A DNA stretch of 64,000 nt from NCBI RefSeq assembly GCF_003590095.1, contig NC_039490.1, forward strand, positions 9,503,834-9,567,833, written 5' to 3'. Numbering within the stretch: position 1 is the first letter of the stretch; every line of letters starts with the position of its first letter. The DNA is from Trichoplusia ni. Taxonomy: Eukaryota; Arthropoda; Insecta; Lepidoptera; Noctuidae. The position numbers and the translations under genes were made by a program. Below, piece by piece: positions 1 through 11,555 of this stretch. The notes below the pieces were generated by a model. The model saw only the letters and a list, made by a program, of their open reading frames with translations. It searched no databases and had not been told where the DNA came from.

Positions 1-1997
1 TATTGGGGCGAAACAACACTAAATCATTTTTTAATTTTAGCTGTGTTCGTTTATTTTGGTATTAATTTAGTTACTCTATAAGTTATGGAGAGGTTTTTTT
101 TCTGTAATAGTGTTTGGTAGTAATATTTTGAAAGTGCTTTCTTTTAGTCTAAGACACACTGATGGACTATGCAGGAAAATATCGTGAGCAAATAAAAGAT
201 TTGTATAATACGGTTGTGTTTTAAGAGGAGGCCTGTGCCCAACAGTGTACTGTGTCTGTAAGCTGAAACGAATCCTGATTCCAAACATTTTACTCAGAAA
301 ATTGACAGAAAAGTGTAATTTTGAGGCTCGCGTTGAGTTTGACTCGCGATCCCGCCGCGTCTGCTCATGATTAAGGACTCCGGTTGGGTCCGAAACTAGT
401 CGGGCTACCCCGATAAATACGCGTGAGTAAACCGTTACATCATTTAATAATTTTGAGGCTGTTCTGTGCATATAATGACTCAAATATATAGTACTCCAAA
501 TTTGAAGTTAAAATACTTATGTACAATATAATAGTCAAAATAAATACGCAACAAAGTTTTTAATCACTCAAAACACTTTACAATAATAATTATGTGACTT
601 TCGACGTCATTTAAAAACGTGTCGTTGTATAATAAGTTCAATTCGTTATCGGAATACTGGCTTTAAGTAGATCTATTGTGTAACGTAACACAGAGAAAAG
701 AGCTCAAAGATTAATTAAAATTATACAGCCGTATGCGTTACAAAAGATAGCTCTGTCGGTAAAACAGCTAGGGCACAATCTGTTTTACAAATATTTTGGT
801 GATGGAATAAAATTTTATATTGTTTGGCGATCATTAAAGTTAAAAATAATGAAAAAGATTTTTAGTAATTCTTAGTGTTTTAAGTAATGAATAATAATTT
901 TCAAACTTTATAATTAGCTTAATGTAAGCAGGTAAGTAAGTAACGTGAATGCTTACACAACATAACATAAATTATCTAAACCACTCAGCGACCAAGGGCT
1001 ATAATCGTCTAAATCTACACATATGCTAGTGCCATCTATATTCAGATAGCACACAACATTAGTTTATCCTCTCACCGACAGATGGTGTTGTACTCAATAA
1101 ATTGCCATTTACATGTCCGGTCTGTATGGTAGAGACGGCAGAATAGAATGGAGTTGATATCATGAAATCATTGTTTTAATTGTTTATTGTTATTTTTGCT
1201 TGTTTCATTTAAAAGTTGAATCAAAGAGCATCCGTTTGTAAAAGTTTTTTGATATTTAATTAAGATGCAATTCAGAACTGAAAGTTGTGCTTTTCTCATT
1301 ATTTCACTGAAGTCTACTTTTGTGAGTAGTTACAGTTTGTGAGTTAAACATGTTAATTTAACTTCGTGTTTTAATAGTTTTAAGTTAAATACAGTTTAGT
1401 AAGTTTTCCTGCTAATTTAAATTAAGTGTTGCAAATTAATAATAATAATATCTGCCTGTAGCTATCTCAATGCTAGAAAACAATCTCTTTCTATATAGAC
1501 AACGATTGAGCTTGTTGCTGCAAGCAACACGCTTGCTCACTTATGGACAATTTCAAATTCCAATATTTAAAACCCACTCACGATGTTTTCCTTCACAATG
1601 TCTCTGAGAAATATTCCCATTATTCTAATCCGATACGACTCTTACAAACCATCAATAACATAAATTAACCACTTAATAATTATCCTACATTCAAACGCGT
1701 ATCCTACATCCGACTTCACATATCCTACAACAATACCGCCATATGTATGAGTTATGCTGACCATACACAGCAATAAACAAACACTTCTGCACTGCACCAG
1801 TCAGATACCAATTGGCACAGCCCTTTTGTGATGAAAACCATTCAAATTTTAACGTTATCACTTAGGAGTAAGGTCGAAAATGTCTTTAAATGTGGTACGA
1901 TTTGTGAATTTACTTCCCGAACGGCTTAGTCGATTGTTATGAGGTATGGATGTAAATTTTTATGGGATTGTATGTAATACCTATTTGGTTATGGATA
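1..1997. other. AT-rich stretch with no supportable gene
   Basis: Apart from the repeat block near 327-425, I see only AT-rich DNA with short chance reading frames and no credible promoter, splice pair or RNA gene. The 135-residue minus-strand frame across 76-483 runs through the repeat block and is not considered a gene. Confidence 0.5.
327..425 (-). repeat. Interspersed GC-richer repeat block
   Basis: A roughly 100-bp block much richer in GC than its surroundings. Read on the minus strand it contains GGGGTAGCCCGACTAGTTTC followed by a segment with CCAACCGGAGTCC and GCGGGATCGCGAG. I recall this text as a common dispersed repeat in moth and butterfly genomes, possibly a LINE 3' piece, but I cannot name the family. 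The open minus-strand frame through it is probably a by-product. Confidence 0.4.
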
Positions 1998-2145
1998 ACC
2001 AAGGGGTATCGTGTTGCTTAGGTAACTGGGTTGAGGAGGTCAGATAGGCAGTCGCTCCTTGCAAAACACTGGTACTTAGCTGAATCCGGTTAGACTGGAG
2101 GCCGACCCTAACGTAGTTGGGAAAAAGGCTAGGATCATGATGATT
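1998..2145 (+). repeat. SINE-like element with GATGAT tail (copy 1)
   Basis: Contains the family hallmarks GGTATCGTGTTGC, GATAGGCAGTCGCTCCTT, GTACTTAGCTGAATCCGGTT and GTTGGGAAAAAGGCTAGG, ending in a short ATGATGAT tail. The same text occurs at 23,985, 43,864, 46,983 (minus) and 57,994 (minus). The last copy is flanked by a 16-bp target duplication, which shows that this family moves by retroposition. Confidence 0.7.
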
Positions 2146-2960
2146 TGGTTTAACATAAGTTTTTTAATGATATCTTGTAGTTCCTTTAGAACGACCTGTA
2201 CTATAAATTTTTGTTTTAGGTAAAGGCCTTTGCCCAGCTGTGGGACTTTTTTAAGCTGTTATTTCTTTATGTATTTAACTATTTGATGCTTACTGTACTA
2301 AAGCTGCAAAAAACATAACTCTCCTTTATCGAAGTCAGATAATATCCATACCGAATGATTAGAAATCTGTTCAGCGAATTTGCGTAAAAGTATAATTATA
2401 TGCGATAACCACCATAAATAAAAACTTGGAAATCTATTCAGTTATTTAAGCGTAAAGACGCAACAAACAAACACACAAACTTTCACATTTATAATTACAA
2501 AGTCATTATTTTAATATTAGAAAATAACACTTCAATACAAAAATTATTTAATCATCCATACAATATCATCTATTAATCTCTCTCATAATCAGCTGATTCG
2601 ACAACAGTGAACATTGAACTTAGTCACAGAAACTGGGCGTTATTACAACACAACCAGCGTCGCTCGTTCCATCAATTTATGATGTCTATCTAGCTTGAGT
2701 GTCAGTCTGGATTCTAGACTTAGAGTTAGCTTAGGTTCGCAATACCTATTTACATAAATACTAGATTTACACTCAATGGAAGTGCTCTCGTTGATTGTCT
2801 ATGATGCTGTATTTACGAAGTAATTAATGACAGACATGTAGCTTGTAGTGTCAAAATGACAGTATGTCTGTGCTAATGTCATTTGTAAATGTTGGATATG
2901 ACGTTTGCCTGTTTAAGCAAATTTTATATATATTTAATATACTATAATATTAAGTTACAA

Positions 2961-3180
2961 TCTATACTAATATATATAGCTGAAGAGTTTGTTTGTTTCT
3001 TTCTTTGTCTGTTTGAACACGCTAATCTCAGAAACTACTGGCTCGAATTGAAATTCTTTTTTGTATTGAATAGACCATTCGTCGAAGAAGGCTATATACC
3101 ACGCTGCAACTGCAAGGAGCGATGAAAAAACATAACTTGTATCTTCTAAACACGCGGACGAAGTCGCGGGCAACAGCTAG
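2961..3180 (+). mobile_element. Non-autonomous Helitron-like element, family A
   Basis: Starts with TCTATACTAATATAT and ends with GCAACAGCTAG, inserted between A (2960) and T (3181), the Helitron target rule. About 10 bases before the CTAG end is a small hairpin built from CGCGGAC and GTCGCG. The same element recurs seven more times in the window. It resembles the Lep1-type non-autonomous Helitrons described from Lepidoptera; that name is from memory. It has no coding capacity. Confidence 0.8.
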
Positions 3181-6100
3181 TATTCAATAAAAGACAATAA
3201 CATGATATGTGATTAATAGTTTTTGTTCTGATAAATGATTTTATAATCAGTGTTTATTAATTTATTTTAAATGACAATTTAATATTAAAATATGTTTATT
3301 ATTTAACAAAGACTAACTTACACTTCAAAATATGTCTAACTACAAATGTATAAGTCTGAGTGCCGATCTATAAAAATGTCATAATTGACATTACGATACA
3401 TAACCATTGATTTCTAACGGCAAGTGTTAAGTTAATTTAAAAATACTTTGATCTTAACGAGATATTTCAATATATTTTACCCAAATATAAATGACTTCCA
3501 TAATATAAATATAATTTCTATCAATGTCCCATGAAATCGTGAAATGATAATTCGATTGCTATAAAAAACACACCATAATGGTATTTAAATGACGTTACTT
3601 GTAAATAAAATGGTAATAATCATTATATTTTGTACTTCAAATGTCCCTTGCAAGTTCTTTAACTTGTTAATATATTACTAAACGCTTTATTAATGTTCCA
3701 TTATTTTATCTATCTAACAGTATAGTTCTATGAAGAAAAGTACAGGTTTTGCAATGATTAGTCTGTTCTTATACAAAAAATGAATATTATTAGATGTATT
3801 TAAAGTATTCTTTTTTGTAGTAAATGTTTAAGGTAAGGGCTACCAAACATATACTTTTGGTAAAATTAAAAGGAAAATCTTTTACGAAACAATGAAACTT
3901 TGAATAAAGGACTAAAGATTAAAAAAAGGATAATCTCTTCCCCACACAAGTCTCTATTAATCTGTTCCCGCGTAAGAGTTAATTAATTGACGAAATCCTA
4001 TTAATAATAAACGGCGTAATTTATTACAATATACGTTAAACTTTATCCGATTATCCGCAACTACAAAGCGAAGGCACATCACTAAAAGATTCAAACCCAA
4101 TTCTAAAACAAATAGCATCATATCAGAACTACCAACCTTACAATAATAGCACAGATAAAATAAATAAAAGCCCGCGAGAAAAAGCTAACCTAACAGCGAG
4201 TATACTTCATTAGGGCGCTACAAAAGCAGTTACTGAGTTACTGAATATTTTACAAGTCATTCCGAGCAAAGCGTTAGCAATTTGATGATATATCCCGCCA
4301 AGGGAGCTTGATATGATGCGTTCTCGTGCTAAAATATGCATGGGGTTTGTATTGACGTCTTGTCAATTGTGTACAGCGACATCTGTTGGGGAATAGCCGA
4401 AGCTGTTGTTTTGCTACTCGACGGTAGATGGTGTTACTGTGTGTGCGGTTTGAGGTTTGGCTTCGAAGGTTTTCGTATTAATTTTGGTGATTAATTGTTT
4501 AGATATCCTGGTAGCTGCTGTGGGATTAATGAGAACTGGTTCGTTGGGGATTTTGGTGTAACTACAGTTTTGTAGCGTCATCTCTTGTTTAATATATTTC
4601 TAGGTATGACTAACAACAGAACTTGGTATCTTGTATTGTTACATTTAGTTTCAATTATGCGAGAGATATGTACAATACATCGCAAGCACATACAAGGACT
4701 ATCAATCATGTCCCCATTGTCATAATATTGCGCTCAGCCAACCTCATTAACGCTTAAACACACAGTTCCATCCAATTACATCATACCGTCATCAATAATG
4801 AAATTTTAGTTCCGCTACTCGCCGCCGCGCGCGCCACGTAATCTCATTACTGGTGAAACAGATACACAGCGAATGAAAAAACTAAAACGGAACGGAGGGT
4901 CGCTGAAAAAGCGTTTTCATTCGCTAAAAATCGGTGCCGCGATAAAAAAAAACTTCGATACGGTTACATGAAAGGCTTTTCTTGCCTCCAACGCAGATTT
5001 CACGAAGAAAAATTTTTACGAATTTTTTAAAACGTCGGTATGATTTTTGAAACAAAAGGTCCCTCTGTTATCTGGTTGCCATTGTTTTTTTGAGTTCACT
5101 CGTTCGTTCATCACGCCGAAGAGCGTGTTTCGTGAATTTTTAGATTATAGTGAACAATTTTTATTACATTTTCTTTGCTTCCACGTATCGCGGCGGATAT
5201 TTAATTAAGGGTTGCATTGCGTTTTGAAAGATATCATATTTTACTTGAGTTGGAATTGAAAACTACAGTTTTAATTATTTCCTACATGTTTTTGATTCTC
5301 ATGTGTTTAGTTTTTGCGTTTTCGTTTTCTTTTCAAAATATTTCCTTTCGTAATTATTCGATGCTAGAATAGTAATTTATCATACAACGAAACAGTTTTC
5401 AGCAGTGTGACGGAAAGCATAAATATGATTCAACACAATAGAACTAGCCTATCAAAAAGATAACTATGAACGACCGGCTACCTTTTGTTAATATCTCAAA
5501 TTATAGAATGCAATAAAGTAATTCAGTGAACAACTAACAATAATACAAAACATTAAAAATAATAGAATAGGGTCATTAAATTATTGCATCGTCATCGATC
5601 CTTGATAATTCTACTAAGTTTAAACAAAATCTGACCATTCGAAGTAGGTCGAAATCAAGTCCAAAGCAATCGGTTACAAGCATACAAGTGAAGCTAATAA
5701 AAGCGTCATAAAAACCGCACGCACCACATATAGTCAGTTAAAATCTTACCCCAAACCAAATTCTCGCAAACACTTCCCCTCAAAAAAAACGCTAAATACA
5801 AACATTTGATCCCTATGTGTCTTGCTTTGTCCTCTTGTAATTAGTGGGGGCATTACCGCAATAACGACCCCACCTGAGGTCTGAAACGAGCGAATTTACT
5901 AGGGATATCTACGTGTTTAAAAGCTTAAGGTATAGAGAGTGATTTAAATAGCTGTACGGATTTCGAAAGATTAAGAGCGCTTTTTTGGGGTAAAAGATTT
6001 TTATATTGTATTTTTTTTGGGGTAATTTGTGTTTCTGAGGTTTATAGGATGTAAATTTGGAGTGTTTTATGAAAAAACATACGTTTGAACTGGTAAATTA

Positions 6101-6798
6101 AATATATGTTGGTATGAATGTTAGACCTATATAAAAATTAAAAATGTACGTTGATTGGATCCGACTTTGATTTTTATAATAGAATGATGTGGTGAAATAG
6201 CTGTTGTATTTTGACTTGACAAGGTTTTACCCCTTACAGTACAAGGCAATTTAAATTGAATAATTATACGAAGTTAAAGATATACATAGTTAATACGTCA
6301 CAACAGTACTCATAGGGAATTTAAGGAATAACACTAAAACCTTTATCACCCACAACTTTTAAATGGCTCGCACAGAATTCACCATTAATACATTATAAAC
6401 TAAATACGCTCAATCCGTTCGTAAGCGGTTATGCCACAGACACGTCAAACTTGTAACCCTCCTGTTTTTGAATCGTAGATAAAAAGTGATTTAAAAAAGA
6501 CCTTGACTACTCAACTTCACTCATTCCTGATTTCTTCAAATTACCCGCTAGTTCTTCTCATTCCACTTTCATTTCCCCTTATAAAAAATAAATATAGGCC
6601 TAAATTAATAAACACTCAAATTAAAATCCTAGAACCGCAGCAAAGTTGAAAGTTTAATCTAAATTTGTACATTGCTAACCCAGTTTCGTAACCTGGTCGA
6701 CACGATAGCCACAGTAAACAGAGGCAGTGTATTAAATTTTATGTTATTTGCAGAGGACAGGGTGATTACTGGCTGGGGTGTGGTCAAACAAACAGAGA
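3181..6798. other. Gene-less AT-rich stretch
   Basis: No gene, tRNA or clear transposon boundary seen. It holds the first CTCF-like bipartite site (4413) and, at 4814, an orphan GCTACTCG half-site followed by a CpG-rich run (GCCGCCGCGCGCGCC). Around 5,060-5,220 the base composition is a little less AT-rich, but no splice signals stand out. Confidence 0.5.
4413..4433 (+). promoter_or_regulatory. CTCF-like bipartite site 1
   Basis: GCTACTCG, five bases, then AGATGGTG. It matches the recurring GCTAYTCG-N5-AGATGGCG pattern with one change in the second half. The second half resembles the AGATGGCG core known for CTCF; binding is inferred. Confidence 0.45.
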
Positions 6799-6827
6799 GG
6801 GACAGGGTACGGGGAACAGGGGCAGGG
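6799..6827 (+). other. Predicted G-quadruplex motif
   Basis: Five runs of at least three G with 2-4 base spacers (G3-N3-G3-N3-G4-N4-G4-N2-G3). This meets the usual pattern for a four-stranded G structure and is unusual in DNA this AT-rich. Confidence 0.5.
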
Positions 6828-7200
6828 AACAGGTAGGCTCAAAGAGACAACGCTTCAACTTAAATAACAAGATGTTGTGGGTTTCGGAAGGGACCTTTGT
6901 GGTGGTAGCGTTTTTCTTTTGAAGGTAGCATGGGAATTGGCGGGCCTGGGTACCTAAGAATGTTGTGAATGGTCTAGGTTATTTTCGTATTTTTTTAATG
7001 GAAGATATTTTGTTAAATGTTGGCTGTGTTATCTACGGCAAATCCGTTTTGAATATTCGAGTATTTTGTCTCGTTAGTCAAAATATTGAGCTATTTAATC
7101 AGTGTTAGCGGTCTGGTAATTTTGTTCAACCTTTCTCATCAAAATAGTCAAAATGTATTCATTTTCTAATAATCCGTTAATGTTTGTCTATAATACGTTT

Positions 7201-7298
7201 GTATTTAAATATATATTAGTAAGTTTATCAGTTGTCTAGTACTCATAAAACAAGCCTTGCTTTGTTTAATACTACACGGCGTTGTTTGAAAGTTTAAA
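7201..7298 (+). repeat. Fragment of the TIR-bearing SINE-like element
   Basis: Matches the 3' part of the element at 19,201-19,467, including GTTGTCTAGTACTCATAA and a decayed copy of its end (GGCGTTGTTTGAAAGTTT). The tRNA-like head is absent. Confidence 0.55.
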
Positions 7299-7439
7299 AA
7301 TCTTAACTATTATAATGATTATAGCAGTCTTAAAAGTAATCGTTCTACATCAGTCCATACAATTAAACTTAGTCACAAAAACCTCAAACCAAACCATTCC
7401 ACGATTATTTTAAACATTTTTAACTTTGCCATTTTATTG

Positions 7440-7575
7440 TCCTTTTCCCTATTAGGGGTAACCTTTATTCCGTGTTGATTTCGACTTGCCCCGGGCATGG
7501 CGTTTAGTCGAATGCCCGTTATAATTGAGTGCGTATATTCACGCCTGCCCTGCGGTAAGTCGGGGTAAGTTGGGG
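7440..7575 (+). other. GC-richer island with splice-like signals
   Basis: A pyrimidine tract ending in CCCTATTAG is followed by about 95 bases of higher GC and then CTGCG|GTAAGTCGG, so it looks like an internal exon. All three frames contain stops, so it cannot be a coding exon as bounded. It also contains a GGGCAT/ATGCCC inverted pair. It may be chance or a non-coding exon. Confidence 0.2.
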
Positions 7576-8346
7576 TAATTGATTGTTAGGTTAGGTTCAA
7601 GCTTGGGGTAACGACAATTATTATTTGTATGTGATACGTTTCTTAACGAATGTTTATTTATAATTATGGGAGCAGTGAGAGTTGCATGTTAATTTTGTGT
7701 TGTATACGACTATCTGTATGTAGTCATAATTATTTACTTGGAGCCTACTATTTTTCCTGTTAAAAGCTATTTTTTTTTTTTTTTACTTATTTTAACATCA
7801 GCTATGTATAAAAACTGCTAGTATATGCCAAAGGTATTGAGAATATTATGTAATTACTTCAGTAAATATGACACTTAGTAAGATTTCAATTATAATTACA
7901 CTATAATTAAAATCAGAACAATGTGCTAATGATATTCGGTCGAAGTTTTATAGAATCAAAGAATGAAAGTTCTAAAATGTATTCTCTGTTTGTATAATTT
8001 ACGTTTGACAATGAAAACATAATAAATAACTTATAACCAACCGACATTGCAAAATTCTTCATAAAGTTTTAATATTCGCCCTACCTATCTCTGAAAACCA
8101 ATCACCAATAACTAGACCTCATCAAAAACAAACAATTGAAAAATGTAACTGCATTTGTGCTTCAATAGGCACTCTCAATTTTTAATTAGTTGTACTAGGG
8201 GATAAAAATATTAAGTAATCGTTCGTATAGGGGTCCTGCCCGCATTGTAAAGGGCTTAGGGTTGTGATCGCGTTAATCTACTGATGAGTCATACGGGCAG
8301 TTCTGATTAGTAAGCTGCCAAATTGTTTAAAGGGTGCTCGGTTTTT

Positions 8347-8367
8347 GCTACTCGATGATAGATGGCG
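8347..8367 (+). promoter_or_regulatory. CTCF-like bipartite site 2
   Basis: GCTACTCG, five bases (ATGAT), then AGATGGCG: a perfect match to the recurring pattern. The third site lies 477 bp downstream in the same orientation. Confidence 0.5.
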
Positions 8368-8823
8368 GTAGTGAGGCGTGTAGTATTTTTGTTTGGTGAC
8401 AGTCTATTATGGTTTTGGTTTAATCATTGTATCAAGTAGCTAGTTCATCCGTGTTTTTGTGTTATTTTATGAATTATATAAAATGTTAGGTATACAAAAT
8501 GGTATTGTAAGTATTTCGTATTAGTTTATGTCTTGTTACACAATGTCAATTTGTGTCATTGTAGATCGGAGTCAAACAGATGCGTTTTATATATCAGCTC
8601 AAAAAAATTGTTTACCATAAACCAATATATTTGAATAATCTTCTAGTTTTCAATACAATTCATGTATTTTGACCTTCCAGAAGCATTACCAATTCAAAGT
8701 AACAAAATTTATAACAAACTCCGTTTTCAATTTAAATCTCAGACAGCTTGAAATCTCCACGAAATCACATAAAACGATCTACTTAAAAAGATAAAATCTC
8801 GCAACAAAACAAAAAAAGCTTCC

Positions 8824-8844
8824 GCTACTCGCCGCTAGATGGCG
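8824..8844 (+). promoter_or_regulatory. CTCF-like bipartite site 3
   Basis: GCTACTCG, five bases (CCGCT), then AGATGGCG, giving CGCTAGATGGCG, close to the known CTCF core. The flanks differ from site 2, so this is not one repeat copied twice. Confidence 0.5.
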
Positions 8845-9942
8845 TTAACGTCTCATAATTTTCCATCTAGAGTCTCACCGAACTGGAAGTCTTTAATTAA
8901 TATTTAATACATTACGCCGCGTCTCGTCTCTCGAGGGTGGGCAGGGCTCTCTGAATTATGTATAGATATGCCTTTGATGGGCACATATTATTATGATGTT
9001 AGGTAATGCATGGTCGGTCTAATGAAGTACTCATTTTTGAGGTTTGATGTCAGTCAACAAGTATTGTGTTGAGTTTTTATTTTGACATAATGATCTGTTT
9101 GTGTAGCGATTGGATTATCTTCATACTCTCAGATATTTTTCGCTTACAAATCCTATGTTTAATTCGTTAATCCTATGTTTTAGTTGTTCGCTATATTATA
9201 TATTATTTTTCGATTAGGTCTATAAAATACATTTTTTTTTTATGATTTACCTAATTATGTGGACAGAGAGATTTCATAGATTTTTTAAAACATGCAATTA
9301 ATTGAGTTGTAAAACCTCCCGAATAAATTTTGATAAACAGACGCATTTTGATTTTAAATATGTTTTACATTGACAAAAAAAGATCTATTTTAAGTACGCC
9401 TTAAAAACTGAAAAAATACAAACTCTGCCTGCCCCCTTAGGAAGTACAGTCATTATAGTGGACATTGGCCTAAAATTGACATGAACCGAAAGTGACCTCT
9501 CCCCTTGCAGGCGTGGCCAACACAGATGTATTATAACTAGAATAGACAATACTCTATTAATATTATAACAGCCTAGCTCTGACCCGTAACTTCGTTGAAA
9601 GGTATTTTTGAGTTAATAATTATGAACCTAGTCAGCTGCTAGCAGCAGAATATAGACCTCGATGGCGTGCAATTGGGGATTGGGAATTGGGGAAAGCTGA
9701 TGATGATGATGATAAAGCTAGATAGACTCATAAATAACAGAGCTATCTATTGGTAAAAGAATTACCAAAATCGGTTCAGTAGTTCCTGAGATTACCATCT
9801 ACAAGCTCACAAATTTTACTTTCTTTTAATATTCGTAAAAAAGTGTCTTTTAAAATTTCATTGGTTTCAACTGAAAACTGTTAAATCCGGTGAAGATTTA
9901 ATCAATTTTGCATCGCAAAATCTTTAAATCTATATGAATGAC
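8845..9942. other. Gene-less AT-rich stretch
   Basis: Nothing convincing apart from a short imperfect duplication of TTAATCCTATGTTT near 9,150-9,180, a small GATGAT tail near 9,700 and a Helitron-like fragment near 9,745-9,830. Confidence 0.45.
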
Positions 9943-10010
9943 ATTCCCCTTTTGACAAGTGACGTGAACTTTTTAAATTCAATAAATTTTTTCAGTAACC
10001 GCGCTCGGAG
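9943..10010 (+). repeat. Dispersed repeat family X (copy 1)
   Basis: Carries GAATGACATTCC, a ACAAGTGACGTGA segment and GCGCTCGGAG. Related copies lie at 36,788, 46,335 (minus) and 56,632; the best shared core is CGACAAGTGACGTGACTTTG. Confidence 0.5.
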
Positions 10011-10689
10011 TAATGCAACTTATCTCCAAGCCATGTCATATCTAGATGATCTAAATCTTGAATGAGACAAATATTTTGTATAACACACAGGATATGACAA
10101 TTTCATGTCTAAACGGCTGCCGAATTGGTTTGCAAAGTGGCGACCCCACTACATAGCGATGTTTGTAGTAAATCGTTATTGTAAAGTTATAGGGCAAGGT
10201 TAAGCAGGGTGTGGTGAGGTTATTTTGTGGATTGATTCTGAAGTTTCAATAAGACTTGCTTTTAACTGCTAGTGGTTTTTAACCAACTTTAAAATAAGGT
10301 AAGGTTTAATTATTATACTTACATAATCTCGAATATTTAACTGCATTCGTTATTGCTTTTTGAAACTCGGAGCCATCTGTAATGAAAGAAAATATTGTAT
10401 AAATAAACAAGTTTTTTACAATTGATATTTAGTTTAAAGGGTCTTTTGTCTTTCCATCCGTCACTAGACTTATATTATAAAACACTGTAAGATAGAGATT
10501 TTAATTATAATCTAAACAAAGTTAAGCGTTCGTACGGTCATAAATTTGGTGGCTGAAGATTTCTTATTAATTAAGCATCCTTATAGACTTTTTCATTAAA
10601 ACATAAATAATTATATTAATATTGAAATGAAATTATTTATTCTGCAAATAGGATATTTTATCACTTTTACATGTCCTTTTTGAGAACGA

Positions 10690-10820
10690 TGGAGCTGACA
10701 TTTATTAGCTGACTACCCTAAGAAGAAATGTCGAAACAAACTCAGGGCTCGCAGTCTCTTTTAAAGTCCAGACAATTTTAAAATCCGAGTTAAGTGTATA
10801 AACTAATGCAGTGTATTTCA
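10690..10820 (+). repeat. Dispersed repeat family Y (copy 1)
   Basis: Shares GCTGACTACCCTAAGAAG, TCGAAACAAA, GTCCAGACAATTTT and a following AAGTGTA segment with 25,460-25,590, in the same orientation. No ends or target duplications are clear, so the class is unknown. Confidence 0.5.
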
Positions 10821-11170
10821 ATAAATTGATAATATACCTGCATAAGGTTTATACTTACAAAAAATGTATCTATTTAAAAAGATAACAAAAAAACGCAAAT
10901 GTGTTGCATAGTATTAAATTTAATAATAATTGTATTTATATAGTTATTCCTGTGTCTCAACGTAGCTACTATCCCGTTGTATTTTAATTTTAAAAACTTC
11001 AAAATGGCCGCTCCAAGTAACGATACAAAGCATTCAACGTGATGTCAACGTATTTGACATTTGACATGGAATACATTTAAATTTGAATGAGCGTTCGAAA
11101 TGTGAGCGTTATTTTAAAATCTTTTTAAAGTTTTTAGGGCATTTTAGGAAGGTTTTTCAGGCAATTATCT

Positions 11171-11555
11171 GAGGCTGCTGTTATTAACAGCTTCCATTAT
11201 AACACTCCTTACGAAGGGCAGATTATAAGCGTGGTGATCAATGCTCGTTCTCTGTATGAGAGGCCTGCAGTGGGACAGTTACAGGCTGGTGTTATTAACA
11301 GCTTCGGTAATGGCGCCCTACCGTGGGGCAGATCACAAGCGTGGTGATCAATGCTCGTTCTCTGTATGAGAGGCCTGCAGTGGGACAGTTACAGGCTGGT
11401 GTTATTAACAGCTTCGGTAATGGCGCCCTACCGTGGGGCAGATCACAAGCGTGGTGATCAATGCTCGTTCTCTGTATGGGAGGCCTGCAGTGGGACAGTT
11501 ACAGGCTGGTGTTATTAACAGCTTTGGTAATGGCACCCAACCGTGGGGCAGTTAT
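11171..11555 (+). repeat. 110-bp minisatellite, about 3.5 units
   Basis: Units start at about 11,171 (diverged), 11,281, 11,391 and 11,501 (partial), an exact 110-bp period. Units 2 and 3 are nearly identical. Each has GGTGTTATTAACAGCTT, a GTGGGGCAGATCACAAGCG stretch and AGGCCTGCAGTGGGACAGTT. The last phrase resembles 3' ends of lepidopteran LINEs, so the unit may descend from a retroelement tail. A single inverted unit lies at 17,820. Confidence 0.9.

Noticed and set aside
76..483. 135-residue minus-strand open frame
   Set aside because: It crosses a dispersed GC-rich repeat and shows no domain or low-divergence signal; the openness comes from the repeat.
4814..4834. Eighth CTCF-like site (GCTACTCG followed by a CpG-rich run)
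   Set aside because: Only the first half is present; the AGATGGCG half is replaced by GCGCGCGC, so it is noted as an orphan half-site only.
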